DNA of 64,000 nt. Source: Paracoccaceae bacterium (lineage in GTDB: Bacteria; Pseudomonadota; Alphaproteobacteria; Rhodobacterales; Rhodobacteraceae). The DNA is taken from positions 1 to 64,000 of the forward strand of contig NZVE01000074.1 in the NCBI GenBank assembly GCA_002697345.1, read 5' to 3'. Every line of letters starts with the position of its first letter. The first letter of the stretch is position 1. This document shows, piece by piece, positions 36,345 to 46,153 of the stretch. The notes under the pieces are model-generated. The model was given only the letters and a program-made list of their open reading frames with translations. It did not search any database and had not been told where the DNA came from. Made by a program: the position numbers and the translations under genes.

Positions 36345-38087
36345 TCATTTTCTTGAAACAATACTCTGAGGATTTAGATTTCCAATATTTCCACTTTCTT
36401 TTCCAGCATGGGGGTCTATCACAGCGTTAATCAATGTTGGCTTTCCAGAATCCATCGCCCTATTTATAGCTTGAGCTAATTCATCTGGATTGGTTGCATT
36501 TTCTCCAATCCCACCAAAAGCTTCCATCATTTTATCATATCTACTATTTTCTACAAAAACTGTAGTCGCTACATCTTTAGTCCCTGAAACGTTAATATCA
36601 GTGCCACGATAAATTCCATTGTTATTAAAGACTACTATGCAGACTGGTAAGTTGTAACGACAAATAGTTTCCACCTCCATGCCTGAAAAACCAAATGCAC
36701 TATCACCTTCTACTGCGAGAACAGCTTCACCAGTTTCCACTGCCGCTGCGATTGCGGACCCCATACCGATACCCATAACACCCCAGGTACCTACATCTAA
36801 GCGTTTACGTGGTTGATACATATCAATTATCGAGCGCGCAAAGTCTAAAGTATTTGCACCCTCATTAACTAAAATTGAGTTAGGTCTATTTTTTATTATA
36901 TTCTTAATAGCACCTAGAGCGCCTTCATAATCCATTGGCGAATTGTTGTTTTGCAACTTAGAAGTCATACGTGCGATATTCGTATCTTTTTTCGCTTTAA
37001 TCGCATCGACCCATTCAACGGATGGTTTCTTCCAACCTTCTCCCATGGTGTTTACTAGAGCTGATAAACAGGAACCAATATCTCCAACTATAGGAGCCAC
37101 AATCTCAACATTACTGTCCATTTCTTTTGGCTCTATATCTATTTGAACAAACTTTGTTGAATGGGGTTCACCCCAGCTTTTCCCTTTACCGTGCGATAAT
37201 AACCAATTCAAGCGAGCACCAATCATTATAACTACATCCGAATCTTTAAGCACCAGTGATCGAGCAGCACCTGCGCACTGCTCATGTGTGTCTGGCAACA
37301 AACCTTTAGCCATACTCATCGGTAAAAAAGGTATCCCAGATTTTTCTACAAATTCTCTCACTAATTCATCTTCTTGAGCATAGGCAGCACCTTTACCCAA
37401 AACAATTAATGGCCTTTTGGCATTCTCGATAGTCTTTAAGGCTCGAACAATAGAAGTTGGTGAGGGGAGCTGGTCTGGCGCGGGGTCAATGACTTTTACT
37501 AAAGTTTTCTTTCCTTCAACCTCATCCATAACCTGACCAAGAAGACTGCCCGGAATATCTAGATAAACCCCACCTGGGCGTCCGGAAACAGCGGCTCGAA
37601 TTGCTCTAGCTACACCTATACCGATATCCTTAGCGTGCAATATACGATATGCTGCCTTACATAATGGCTTTGCAATAGCCAATTGATCCATTTCCTCATA
37701 ATCACCTTGCATCAAGTCAACTACTTCTCTCTCAGACGAACCTGAAATTAAAATCATCGGCCAACAATTAGTCGTCGCGTGAGCTAAAGAAGTTAGACCA
37801 TTAAGGAAACCAGGTGCTGAAACTGTTAAACAAATACCAGGTTTTTTTGTTAAATAACCTGCTATAGCGGCTGCATTTCCGGCATTTTGTTCATGACGAA
37901 ATGATAAAACACGAATACCAGCGGCCTGAGCAAGTCGACCAAAGTCGGTTATTGGAATTCCTGGGACCCCATATATCGTCTGCACATTATTTAGCTTTAA
38001 TGCATCAATCAGAAGGTGAAAACCATCTGTTAATAAGCCAGCCTCATTTTTCTGATCACTTACCTCTAAATTACTTGATACGTCCAT
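36345..38087 (-). CDS. oxc: Oxalyl-CoA decarboxylase
   Basis: A thiamine-diphosphate enzyme converting oxalyl-CoA to formyl-CoA and CO2. 580 residues. [17 protein letters not shown] contains the activating glutamate (Glu66). [46 protein letters not shown] is nearly diagnostic of Oxc; GKGAAYAQ and [18 protein letters not shown] follow. The ThDP/Mg motif is [22 protein letters not shown]...NNNG. It is the second gene of the operon, 15 nt after the gntR stop. Together with frc it forms the classic oxalate catabolic pair. Confidence 0.97.
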   Translation of the reverse strand: MDVSSNLEVSDQKNEAGLLTDGFHLLIDALKLNNVQTIYGVPGIPITDFGRLAQAAGIRVLSFRHEQNAGNAAAIAGYLTKKPGICLTVSAPGFLNGLTSLAHATTNCWPMILISGSSEREVVDLMQGDYEEMDQLAIAKPLCKAAYRILHAKDIGIGVARAIRAAVSGRPGGVYLDIPGSLLGQVMDEVEGKKTLVKVIDPAPDQLPSPTSIVRALKTIENAKRPLIVLGKGAAYAQEDELVREFVEKSGIPFLPMSMAKGLLPDTHEQCAGAARSLVLKDSDVVIMIGARLNWLLSHGKGKSWGEPHSTKFVQIDIEPKEMDSNVEIVAPIVGDIGSCLSALVNTMGEGWKKPSVEWVDAIKAKKDTNIARMTSKLQNNNSPMDYEGALGAIKNIIKNRPNSILVNEGANTLDFARSIIDMYQPRKRLDVGTWGVMGIGMGSAIAAAVETGEAVLAVEGDSAFGFSGMEVETICRYNLPVCIVVFNNNGIYRGTDINVSGTKDVATTVFVENSRYDKMMEAFGGIGENATNPDELAQAINRAMDSGKPTLINAVIDPHAGKESGNIGNLNPQSIVSRK

Positions 38088-38102
38088 TTTCTTTAATGCT
38101 CC

Positions 38103-38849
38103 TTAACTAAAGCTATTTTCTAACAAATTAAAATGATCTCCATCATCTTCCCCAGAGCTCAAGCTTTCAAGTCTTGTCCAGGTCTTATCAACATGCGCAT
38201 GTAATCGCATCGTATGCTCCAATACGCGCTTAGACGCCAGCTCAGGGTCTCGAGCTTCTAGGGCCTCAATTATCTGCATATGGTCCTGCACTGACCTTGA
38301 CGCCCTGTCGCTTTCACCCATTGCGCGACGACGAACTGAATACATGTGCATAAACAGTCCATCTGCAGTGGTTCTTAATAACTCACACCCTGATAACTCT
38401 AAAATCCACTGGTGAAACTTAATATTTGCATCAGAGTATTCACTTAATTCAGCTTTAGTGGCACTAGTACTATGCTTCATCGCAAACTTTCTAAGTGCTT
38501 TTAAACTTGAGTCACTGGCAACAGTAGTTGCTAGGCGAGCTGCCATACTTTCTAAAGCAGCCCAAGTAACTATCATCTCTAAAATTTCACTTCTTGTCTT
38601 CTGACATATAAAAACACCTTTTCGAGGTTGTATTTCAACTAAACCGTCCTGCGCTAAACGAGCTAAAGCTTCACGTATCGGTGTTCGAGAAATTCTTAGT
38701 TGTGACGCAAGATTTCTTTCGTCCAGCCGGAGCTGAGCAGTTGGACTATATATATCCATTTTTAATATAGCATCTTTTAAAAGGGAGTAGGTATGATCCT
38801 TTAATGTAAAATTAATAGAAACGGGCTTTAATAAATCACTAAATGACAA
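38103..38849 (-). CDS. GntR-family (FadR/FCD) transcriptional regulator of the oxalate operon
   Basis: A 248-residue regulator. The winged helix is at about 18-85 (LASQLRISRTPIREALARLAQDGLVEIQPRKGVFI), and the helical FCD ligand-binding domain at about 90-230 (ALESMAARLATT ... EYSDANIKFHQWILELSGCELL ... DRASRSVQDHMQIIEALEARD). The start is TTG with GGGGAGGA upstream. It is first in the operon with oxc, so it is probably autoregulated through the palindrome over its own -10 box. The effector may be oxalate, oxalyl-CoA or formate; this is inference. Confidence 0.9.
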   Translation of the reverse strand: MSFSDLLKPVSINFTLKDHTYSLLKDAILKMDIYSPTAQLRLDERNLASQLRISRTPIREALARLAQDGLVEIQPRKGVFICQKTRSEILEMIVTWAALESMAARLATTVASDSSLKALRKFAMKHSTSATKAELSEYSDANIKFHQWILELSGCELLRTTADGLFMHMYSVRRRAMGESDRASRSVQDHMQIIEALEARDPELASKRVLEHTMRLHAHVDKTWTRLESLSSGEDDGDHFNLLENSFS

Positions 38850-38864
38850 ATATAATCCTCCCCA

Positions 38865-38878
38865 GGTTGATAGCTACA
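38865..38878 (-). promoter_or_regulatory. Leader element shared with the sucC transcript
   Basis: GGTTGATAGCTACA on the + strand is identical at 41131-41144. It lies 27 nt from the palindrome here and 26 nt there. It falls within the predicted 5' leader of both transcripts just before the ribosome-binding site. It may be a remnant of promoter duplication or a second regulatory site. Confidence 0.6.
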
Positions 38879-38905
38879 TAAACAGAACCAAAAATATATG
38901 CTATG

Positions 38906-38939
38906 TGGTATACCATACATCTGACACCACTAACGTCAA
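38906..38939 (-). promoter_or_regulatory. Promoter and GntR-type operator of the gntR-oxc-frc-fhs operon
   Basis: On the reverse strand: -35 TTGACG (38934-38939), 16-nt spacer, -10 TATGGT (38912-38917). The perfect palindrome TGGTATACCA (38906-38915) overlaps the -10, which suits repression by the GntR protein. The flanks (ATG.. and ..TACA) extend partial symmetry. FadR-type regulators bind GT-N-AC half-site palindromes of this kind. The same arrangement stands before sucC. Confidence 0.8.
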
Positions 38940-39002
38940 GCAATGAATCCAGGCATGTTAGAGAGTTTTTCTACTTAAATGTGGTGCTGATACTAAGGTA
39001 TT

Positions 39003-39908
39003 TTAAGTTTTTTCTAAAGCTTTCAAAAGAGTCTCTCCAAGCTTAGCTGGTGATGGTGATACAGTTACACCTGCGGCTTCCAAAGCTTGGATTTTCTCTT
39101 CCGCTCCTCCCTTGCCTCCAGATATAACTGCTCCAGCATGACCCATGGTGCGGCCAGGAGGAGCTGTTCTTCCAGCAATAAAGCCTACCGTTGGCTTTGA
39201 ATAACCTCTTCTTGCTTCATCAATTAAGAACTGAGCCGCCTCTTCTTCTGCTGATCCCCCAATTTCTCCAATCATAATAATAGATAGTGTCTCAGGATCA
39301 GCCAAAAATAACTCTAGGACATCGATAAACTCTGTTCCTTTAACAGGATCACCACCAATCCCAACAGCTGATGTCTGACCAAGCCCAGCCACAGTTGTTT
39401 GAAAGACAGCCTCATAGGTCAAAGTTCCTGAACGAGACAAAACTCCTACAGACCCCTTTTTAAAAATACTGCCTGGCATTATCCCGATCTTGCATTCATC
39501 AGGGGTCATCAAGCCTGGACAGTTAGGGCCAATTAATCTTGAGTTTGATTTTTCTAACTTTTCTTTTACTCGAACCATATCTTGGACTGGGACACCCTCA
39601 GTAATGCACGTTATCAACTCTATCTGAGCGTCAATTGCTTCTTCTATGGCTAAAGCAGCACCTGCCGGAGGAACATATATTACAGAAGATGTGGCACCAG
39701 TCTTTTCACAAGCCTCTGCAACTGAAGAGAAAATTGGCAAACTCTCTCCATTAGATCCCAACCAATCTTGACCGCCTTTAGTTGGGTGAGTACCTGCAAC
39801 AACTTGGGTTTTGTGATATGCTAATGCCTGCTCTGTATGAAAGGTACCGGTCTTTCCAGTTAAGCCCTGTACAATTATTTTAGTATCTTTATTAATTAAA
39901 ATAGACAT
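39003..39908 (-). CDS. sucD: Succinyl-CoA ligase (succinyl-CoA synthetase) alpha subunit
   Basis: 301 residues. The CoA-binding Rossmann domain is at the N-terminus ([22 protein letters not shown]). The ligase domain has the phospho-histidine in [19 protein letters not shown] (His257). The sequence follows alphaproteobacterial SucD closely; malate-CoA ligase MtkB is related but less similar. It is separated by 3 nt from sucC. It lies between the oxalate operon and the formate dehydrogenase instead of beside sucAB, as is usual in this class. Confidence 0.93.
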   Translation of the reverse strand: MSILINKDTKIIVQGLTGKTGTFHTEQALAYHKTQVVAGTHPTKGGQDWLGSNGESLPIFSSVAEACEKTGATSSVIYVPPAGAALAIEEAIDAQIELITCITEGVPVQDMVRVKEKLEKSNSRLIGPNCPGLMTPDECKIGIMPGSIFKKGSVGVLSRSGTLTYEAVFQTTVAGLGQTSAVGIGGDPVKGTEFIDVLELFLADPETLSIIMIGEIGGSAEEEAAQFLIDEARRGYSKPTVGFIAGRTAPPGRTMGHAGAVISGGKGGAEEKIQALEAAGVTVSPSPAKLGETLLKALEKT

Positions 39909-39911
39909 TGG

Positions 39912-41105
39912 TTATCCCTTTACCGCTTGAACGATTTTCTTTGCAGCATCATCGAGATCGTCGGCAGTAATAACATTTAATCCGCTAGCGTTGATTATCG
40001 ATTTTCCTTCACTTACCTTTGTTCCCTCCAGCCTGACTACCAATGGCACGTCTAGTCCCACATCTTTGACTGCCTGAACAACACCTTTAGCAATCACATC
40101 GCAACGCATAATTCCACCAAAAATATTAACTAAGATACCTTTAACTTGGGGGTCAGACGTTATAATCTTGAACGCTGCTGTTACCTTTTCTGCTGTAGCT
40201 CCACCGCCGACATCTAAAAAGTTAGCCGGCTCAGCCCCATATAATTTAATTATATCCATAGTCGCCATTGCAAGGCCTGCACCATTCACCATGCAACCTA
40301 TCTCTCCATCCAATGCGATATATGAAAGGTCAAATTTTGAAGCCTCAATTTCCTTGGGGTCTTCTTCAGTCTCGTCTCGCAAAGACAATAACTCAGGTTG
40401 CCTGAATAGTGCATTACTGTCGAAAGATACTTTTGCGTCTAAAACCTGCAATTCATTTTTTTTAGTAACTATTAGAGGGTTAATTTCTAATAGACTCATA
40501 TCTTTTTCAACAAAAGCACGATACAAGTTATTAAACAATTGTAAGCCATCTTCAAAGGCCTGACCTTCCAACTCAAGAGCCTTTGCTATGTTAGATGCAT
40601 TCATTTTAGTACAACCTACGCTAGAATCTATACCAAAAGAGAAAATAAGCTCAGGGTTACTTTTAGCAACAGCCTCAATGTCCATACCACCCTCTGTAGA
40701 CACGACAAAAGAAGACTTACCGTTCACCCGATCAACTAAAATAGAAAGATAAAGTTCCCGTTCTATATCAGCACCATCTTCGATATATATACGATTAACC
40801 TGTTTTCCAGATGGACCGGTTTGCTCTGTGACTAATGTTTTTTTAAACATCTCTTTGACATTTAAAACCGCCTCCTCCTTTGAAAAGGAAACCCTAACTC
40901 CTCCTTTCGCATTAGAATCTAGCTCTTTGAATTTACCCTTCCCTCTACCACCAGCATGTATTTGACTTTTAACCACCCAAACAGGTCCAGGCATTTTATC
41001 AATCATATCTTGAGCGTGGTCTAATGACGTAATTATCTCTCCTCGGCCAACTTTAGCTCCAAAAGATTTTAAAATATTTTTTGCTTGGTATTCATGAATA
41101 TTCAT
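39912..41105 (-). CDS. sucC: Succinyl-CoA ligase beta subunit
   Basis: A 397-residue ATP-grasp protein. It starts [17 protein letters not shown], with [54 protein letters not shown] and [18 protein letters not shown], all typical SucC blocks. With SucD it makes succinyl-CoA from succinate, CoA and ATP (or the reverse in the TCA cycle). The promoter copy it shares with the oxalate operon suggests a role in priming Frc with succinyl-CoA. Whether a second sucCD exists in the genome cannot be seen here. Confidence 0.94.
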   Translation of the reverse strand: MNIHEYQAKNILKSFGAKVGRGEIITSLDHAQDMIDKMPGPVWVVKSQIHAGGRGKGKFKELDSNAKGGVRVSFSKEEAVLNVKEMFKKTLVTEQTGPSGKQVNRIYIEDGADIERELYLSILVDRVNGKSSFVVSTEGGMDIEAVAKSNPELIFSFGIDSSVGCTKMNASNIAKALELEGQAFEDGLQLFNNLYRAFVEKDMSLLEINPLIVTKKNELQVLDAKVSFDSNALFRQPELLSLRDETEEDPKEIEASKFDLSYIALDGEIGCMVNGAGLAMATMDIIKLYGAEPANFLDVGGGATAEKVTAAFKIITSDPQVKGILVNIFGGIMRCDVIAKGVVQAVKDVGLDVPLVVRLEGTKVSEGKSIINASGLNVITADDLDDAAKKIVQAVKG

Positions 41106-41130
41106 AGCTTTATCTCCAAAAGAGCCAATC

Positions 41131-41144
41131 GGTTGATAGCTACA
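41131..41144 (-). promoter_or_regulatory. Leader element shared with the gntR transcript
   Basis: GGTTGATAGCTACA (on the + strand) is identical to 38865-38878 and holds the same relative position to promoter and start. See the paired entry; the function is unknown. Confidence 0.6.
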
Positions 41145-41170
41145 CTAATAGAAATTAAATGGTTGCCATG

Positions 41171-41204
41171 TGGTATACCATACACCTGACGTTGATAGGG
41201 TCAA
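41171..41204 (-). promoter_or_regulatory. Promoter and GntR-type operator of sucCD
   Basis: On the reverse strand: -35 TTGACC (41199-41204), 16-nt spacer, -10 TATGGT (41177-41182), with the palindrome TGGTATACCA at 41171-41180 over the -10. A 23-bp stretch around it (41168-41190) differs from that of the gntR promoter at one position. I found no third exact copy of the palindrome in the window. Confidence 0.8.
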
Positions 41205-41384
41205 GTGTTGCCAAAAACCATTTAGAAGTCAAAATTCTGTTAAATAAAATCTGTTAGTGTCCTCAGTAAATCCTATATTCTACTTATTCAGTAAAAACGA
41301 AATCTATATTAATAATATCTCCAAAACTATAATGTTTGCTAATTTACAAAACGATTAAAACTAGACTTACAAAAAAATATTTTA

Positions 41385-44153
41385 CTAAATCGTTCTTTCC
41401 ACTTTACAGGCTGAGAACTTAAATTCAGGAATTTTACCATAAGGATCGACTACTGGATTTGTGAGCATATTGGCAGCAGCCTCAACAAAAGCGAAAGGCA
41501 AAAATACCATATCTTCTGACACTGCCTTATCTGCTCTTGCCATAATAGAAATTTTCCCACGACGTGTTTCTATATCTATCGATTCCCCAGGCTCAACTCC
41601 CATTTTGCGTAATGTTCGCGGATGCAAGGAGGCATTCGCTTGTGGCTCCACAGCATCAAGTACCTTTGTACGCCTCGTCATAGAACCAGTATGCCAATGC
41701 TCTAACTGTCGACCAGTAGTTAAAATCAGTGGATATTCATCATCAGGTATTTCAGCTGGAGCTATAATATTTGCGGGTGTGAATTTTGCTCTCCCATCTG
41801 CTCGAGGAAAGCCGTCACCAAAAACTATGGACTGCCCAGGATCTGTTTCACTTAGGGAAGGATAAGTTACTACAGACTCATTCTCTAACCTCTCCCAAGT
41901 AATGTGGTCTAGAGATTTCATTGAATGCTTCATTTCTGCAAAAACCTGTTTGGGATGAGTGTAATTCCAATCTAGTCCAAGACGCTTTGCCAACTGAACT
42001 GTGATCCACCAGTCTTCACGCGCTTCCCCGGGCGGGTCTATAGCTTTTCGGCCCATTTGAACTTGTCTATTTGTATTAGTAACAGTTCCAGTTTTTTCTG
42101 CCCAAGCTGATGCTGGCAAAATAACATCAGCATAATTTGCTGTCTCTGTAATAAAAATATCTTGAACAACTAAATGCTTCAACTTTGATAACGCACCCCT
42201 CGCATGACCTAAATCAGGGTCAGACATTGCAGGGTTTTCACCAAGAATATACAGGGATGAAATTTTATCGTCATGCACAGCATCCATGATTTCCATAACT
42301 GTTAATCCTTTTTCTGCAGCGATCGCCCCTGTTTTCCAGATTTCGTTAAACGCAGATCGGACTCCTTCGTCAGCAACGCTCTGATAATCTGGTAAAAACA
42401 TTGGAATCAAGCCAGCGTCAGAGGCACCTTGGACGTTATTTTGTCCTCGTAAAGGATGAAGCCCGGTCCCAGGTCTACCAACTTGACCGCACATCAACGC
42501 CAAAGAAATAAGGCATCTAGAATTATCCGTTCCATGGATATGCTGCGAAATACCCATACCCCAGAATATCATTGCCGATTTAGCCTTAGCAAAATCTCGA
42601 GCAACTGCTCGCAATTTATCTGCTTTAACTCCACAAAACTCAGACATACTTTCAGGAGAAAACTGTTTGAGGTGCTCCTTCATCGCATCCCAATTTTCTG
42701 TATAACCATCAATATACTGTCTATCATATAATTCTTCTTCAACTATTACATTCATTATAGCATTTAGCATTGCCACATCTGTTCCTGGCCGAAATTGAAG
42801 CATATGTTCAGCATGCCGCTTTAAACCTTGACCACGGGGATCCATAACTATTAACTTTCCACCTCGTTTAACAAATTGCTTAAAATAAGTCGCCGCAACT
42901 GGATGATTTTCTGTAGGATTGGCACCAATAACAATTGCCACATCTGCATTTTCAATCTCATTGAACGTTGCCGTAACAGCAGCCGAACCTACATTTTCCA
43001 TAAGAGCTGCTACAGAAGAAGCATGACAAAGTCTGGTACAATGATCCACATTATTATGACCAAAACCTTGCCGTATAAGTTTTTGAAATAGATACGCTTC
43101 TTCATTTGAACACTTAGCTGAACCGAAGCCAGCAACACGATCACCTGATATATCCCGCTCATGGGCAAAACCATTTGCAGCGATATCCAACGCTTCTTCC
43201 CAGCTTGCCTCCCTAAAGTGAGTTAAGGGATTAGACGGATCAACATTGAGTCCTTTCGCCGGAGCATTTTCCAAACGAACTAAAGGTTTTGTCAATCGAT
43301 GCTTATGGTGGACATAGTCAAACCCAAAACGGCCCTTAACACAAAGTCTATTTTCGTTAGCAGGACCATTTATACCTTCTACATATTTTATTTTTTCATC
43401 CTTAACCTTAAAGGAAAGCTGGCACCCAACACCGCAGTATGGACATATCGACTTAACCTCTCGGTCAAAATCCTTACTATCACCAGTCTGCTCGCTGTCT
43501 AATACAGTTGCGGGCATGAGTGCGCCTGTTGGGCAAGCTTGAACACATTCGCCACAACCCACGCAAGTCGAGTCACCCATGGGGTCTGCTATATCAAAAA
43601 CAACTTGCGAATTCTGCCCACGACCCGCCATTCCAATTACGTCATTTACTTGAACTTCTCTGCATGCACGAACACACAAATTGCAATGGATACAAGAGTC
43701 TAAATTCACATTCATAGCTACGTGCGTATTATCCAGCAAAGGCACAGTTACTGGATCACGCGAAGGAAACCTGCTCTCTTTAACATCATTTACTTTTGCC
43801 ATATCCCAAAAGTGCGAAGAAATATCATGAGGAACTTTTGGTTGATCGGCAACTAGGAGCTCTACTATCGTAGCTCTAGCAGTTTTTGCTCTAGCAGAGT
43901 CTGAGTTAACGATCATTCCTTCACTAACATTACGTACACAAGAAGCCGCTAGAACGCGTTCACCCTCAATTTCCACCATGCATGCTCGGCAGTTTCCATC
44001 AGACCTATACCCAGGTTCCGGTTTATGGCAAAGATATGGGATTTGTATTCCCTGACCGTTAGCAGCTTCCCAAATTGTTGAATCCTCAGGAACCGAAACT
44101 TCTTCCCCATCCAAGACAAATGTCACCATTTTTTGATTGGCTGAATCAAACAT
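41385..44153 (-). CDS. NAD-dependent formate dehydrogenase alpha subunit (W/Mo-bis-MGD, FDH1 type)
   Basis: 922 residues, oxidising formate to CO2. The 2Fe-2S domain has Cys42, 55, 58 and 72. Two ferredoxin-like 4Fe-4S sites use Cys154/157/160/164 and Cys197/200/203/207, and the proximal 4Fe-4S uses Cys237/240/244/271. The metal-binding cysteine is Cys376 in CTRLCHASS, followed by the catalytic His377. Sequence and layout closely follow Methylorubrum extorquens FDH1 alpha, a known tungsten enzyme. The beta subunit gene is 8 nt upstream. FdhD, MobAB, MoeA and TupABC encoded at 7-13 kb would mature it. Cysteine, not selenocysteine, at the metal. Confidence 0.95.
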   Translation of the reverse strand: MFDSANQKMVTFVLDGEEVSVPEDSTIWEAANGQGIQIPYLCHKPEPGYRSDGNCRACMVEIEGERVLAASCVRNVSEGMIVNSDSARAKTARATIVELLVADQPKVPHDISSHFWDMAKVNDVKESRFPSRDPVTVPLLDNTHVAMNVNLDSCIHCNLCVRACREVQVNDVIGMAGRGQNSQVVFDIADPMGDSTCVGCGECVQACPTGALMPATVLDSEQTGDSKDFDREVKSICPYCGVGCQLSFKVKDEKIKYVEGINGPANENRLCVKGRFGFDYVHHKHRLTKPLVRLENAPAKGLNVDPSNPLTHFREASWEEALDIAANGFAHERDISGDRVAGFGSAKCSNEEAYLFQKLIRQGFGHNNVDHCTRLCHASSVAALMENVGSAAVTATFNEIENADVAIVIGANPTENHPVAATYFKQFVKRGGKLIVMDPRGQGLKRHAEHMLQFRPGTDVAMLNAIMNVIVEEELYDRQYIDGYTENWDAMKEHLKQFSPESMSEFCGVKADKLRAVARDFAKAKSAMIFWGMGISQHIHGTDNSRCLISLALMCGQVGRPGTGLHPLRGQNNVQGASDAGLIPMFLPDYQSVADEGVRSAFNEIWKTGAIAAEKGLTVMEIMDAVHDDKISSLYILGENPAMSDPDLGHARGALSKLKHLVVQDIFITETANYADVILPASAWAEKTGTVTNTNRQVQMGRKAIDPPGEAREDWWITVQLAKRLGLDWNYTHPKQVFAEMKHSMKSLDHITWERLENESVVTYPSLSETDPGQSIVFGDGFPRADGRAKFTPANIIAPAEIPDDEYPLILTTGRQLEHWHTGSMTRRTKVLDAVEPQANASLHPRTLRKMGVEPGESIDIETRRGKISIMARADKAVSEDMVFLPFAFVEAAANMLTNPVVDPYGKIPEFKFSACKVERTI

Positions 44154-44161
44154 ATTCTATC

Positions 44162-45853
44162 CTAACTTATCTCTTCAGGGAAATATTTCATAGTTAATCT
44201 TATAGGATTTGGCGCTGCTTGTCCAAGTCCACATATTGAAGCATCCTCCATTACCTGACATAAATCACTTAATATCTCTTTATCCCAAATGTCTTTTTCC
44301 ATCAATTGCACCGCCTTACTGCAACCTGTTCGACAAGGCGTACATTGACCGCAGCTTTCATCTTCAAAAAACCTGAGCATATTTAGCGCTGCATCCCTCA
44401 CTCGATCCAGTTGAGATAAGACAACTACTGCTGCCGAACCAATAAATGTTCCCAACGGCTGCAAAGTGTCAAAATCTAAAGGGACGTTGTCTAAGCTAGC
44501 GGGCAGTATCCCAGAAGAAGGACCTCCAGGCTGATAAGCTTTAAAAATATGACCCTCAAGCATACCTCCAGCAGCCAAGACGATGTCATTAATAGTAGAA
44601 CCGGAGGGTAACAGATAGACACCCGGATTTTTTATCCGCCCTGAAACCGAATAACTTCTTAATCCCGTGCGACCGTTTTTCTCGATTGAGTTTAGAACCG
44701 CTGAACCATCCCTACATACTTTTGCAACCCAGTGTAAAGTTTCAACATTATGCACTAAAGTTGGTTTGTTAAAAATTCCGACTTGCGCGACATAAGGAGG
44801 GCGATGCCTCGGTAAACCACGTTTACCCTCAATTGACTCTATCATAGCACTTTCTTCGCCGCAAATATAGGCGCCAGCCCCTCTTCTTAAATCAATAAAA
44901 CCAACTGAAATGTAGCCTTTATCTTCAAGATTTTTGATCTCTCGTCTAAGAATCTCAAGAACTACAGGGTACTCATCCCTCATATAAATAAAGCACTTAT
45001 CAGCTTCAATTGCCCAAGCGGCAATTAACATCCCTTCAAGAAATAGATGAGGAGTCCGCTCCAAGTAATATCGATCCTTAAAGGTACCAGGCTCACCTTC
45101 ATCACCGTTGACAGCTAAGTATCTTGGCCCCTTTGCGGCACGAACAAATCCCCATTTCTTGCCAGAAGGAAAACCTGCGCCTCCTAGACCTCTAAGACCA
45201 CTTGCACTGACGGCCTCTTGGACTGTCTCCCAATCACCGTGACTTCGATAGTCAGTGAGTGTCGAATATCCCCCGTTATCTACATAAGTATCTAAACCTT
45301 CATAATCGACCATTCGAAGATGGGTCTCTCCTTTAGATATTGCAGCCTTTACTTTTTCAAAAGTAGCATTGTCAATGTGGTTATGCCCTAACTCCAAAAC
45401 TGGTGAAGTATCACAGCGCCCCATGCAGGGAGCACGTAAAACTCTAACAAGCTTTGGGTCTAAACCTTCCTCTAAAGCACTTTTAAGCTCTTGCGCCCCC
45501 GCCAACTCACAAGAAAGTGAATCACAAACTCTAATCGTTAACTCGGGTGGCGCAGGCTCACCCTCTTTTACAACATCAAAATGGGCATAAAAACTTGCAA
45601 CCTCATAAACTTCAACTTGGCTGAGTCGCATTTCTTCTGCCAAGGCACTTATGTGTTCTGAACTCAAATGTCCAAAACGATCCTGAATTAAGTGTAGAAA
45701 CTCTATCAACAAATCAGATCTTAAGGGCAGTTCACCTATAAGTTCCCTGATTTGTTGGGATGCAAGTTCTACAACTTGCCTACCCTTAGGAGTTTTTCTT
45801 CCTTTTCCTGGCGCAGATTTCCAAATACCTTTTCTACTATCTACAAGATCCAC
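44162..45853 (-). CDS. Formate dehydrogenase beta subunit (NuoE-NuoF fusion, NADH site)
   Basis: 563 residues that pass electrons from the alpha subunit to NAD. The NuoE-like part (1-160) has 2Fe-2S ligands Cys110, Cys115, Cys143 and Cys147. The NuoF-like part has RGLGGAGFPSGKKWGF and NGDEGEPGTFKDR for FMN/NADH, and the 4Fe-4S site Cys501/504/507 (CGQCTPC) with Cys541. The E-F fusion is the arrangement of two-subunit FDH1 in Methylorubrum; FdsABG enzymes keep these separate. It is first in the operon; the 300-bp gap upstream has no gene. Confidence 0.95.
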   Translation of the reverse strand: MDLVDSRKGIWKSAPGKGRKTPKGRQVVELASQQIRELIGELPLRSDLLIEFLHLIQDRFGHLSSEHISALAEEMRLSQVEVYEVASFYAHFDVVKEGEPAPPELTIRVCDSLSCELAGAQELKSALEEGLDPKLVRVLRAPCMGRCDTSPVLELGHNHIDNATFEKVKAAISKGETHLRMVDYEGLDTYVDNGGYSTLTDYRSHGDWETVQEAVSASGLRGLGGAGFPSGKKWGFVRAAKGPRYLAVNGDEGEPGTFKDRYYLERTPHLFLEGMLIAAWAIEADKCFIYMRDEYPVVLEILRREIKNLEDKGYISVGFIDLRRGAGAYICGEESAMIESIEGKRGLPRHRPPYVAQVGIFNKPTLVHNVETLHWVAKVCRDGSAVLNSIEKNGRTGLRSYSVSGRIKNPGVYLLPSGSTINDIVLAAGGMLEGHIFKAYQPGGPSSGILPASLDNVPLDFDTLQPLGTFIGSAAVVVLSQLDRVRDAALNMLRFFEDESCGQCTPCRTGCSKAVQLMEKDIWDKEILSDLCQVMEDASICGLGQAAPNPIRLTMKYFPEEIS

Positions 45854-46153
45854 TAAATTAGTCTCCTAAAAACAATTATAAAACTGTCTTTAACATAAAC
45901 GTATCCTTTTACAACACCACTCCTGATCGCTGACTTATTTTGTTATCTAAGTTCAACACTTCTCTGAAAATACACAAGATTGATCAACAATAAGTATTAA
46001 AAACTATTCCTAAAATTCTAGTATCAAAATTGATAATCTAAGAGGTATTAATGAAATTAATTCTTTCAACGGATTAAAAGTTATTTTAATATTCAATTAA
46101 AATAAAATGTTACAAAAATATACTTTATTAATTAATCAACTCTGAGGGCAGAT
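45854..46153. other. Non-coding divergent promoter region (300 bp)
   Basis: AT-rich gap between the formate dehydrogenase operon and the quinone-oxidoreductase gene. I see no gene, RNA or copy of the TGGTATACCA operator. The only open frames are very short. It must hold the two divergent promoters, but no convincing -35/-10 pair stands out. Confidence 0.6.

Noticed and set aside
39003..41105. Malate-CoA ligase (mtkAB) instead of sucCD
   Set aside because: The C1 context made it tempting, but SucC blocks such as GGRGKGKF and [20 protein letters not shown], and the SucD sequence, fit succinyl-CoA ligase better, and no serine-cycle genes are nearby.
46030..46075. Very short open frame (MKLILSTD) with AGAGG before it
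   Set aside because: Only eight codons, no regulatory-leader feature and no relation to the following gene; likely chance.
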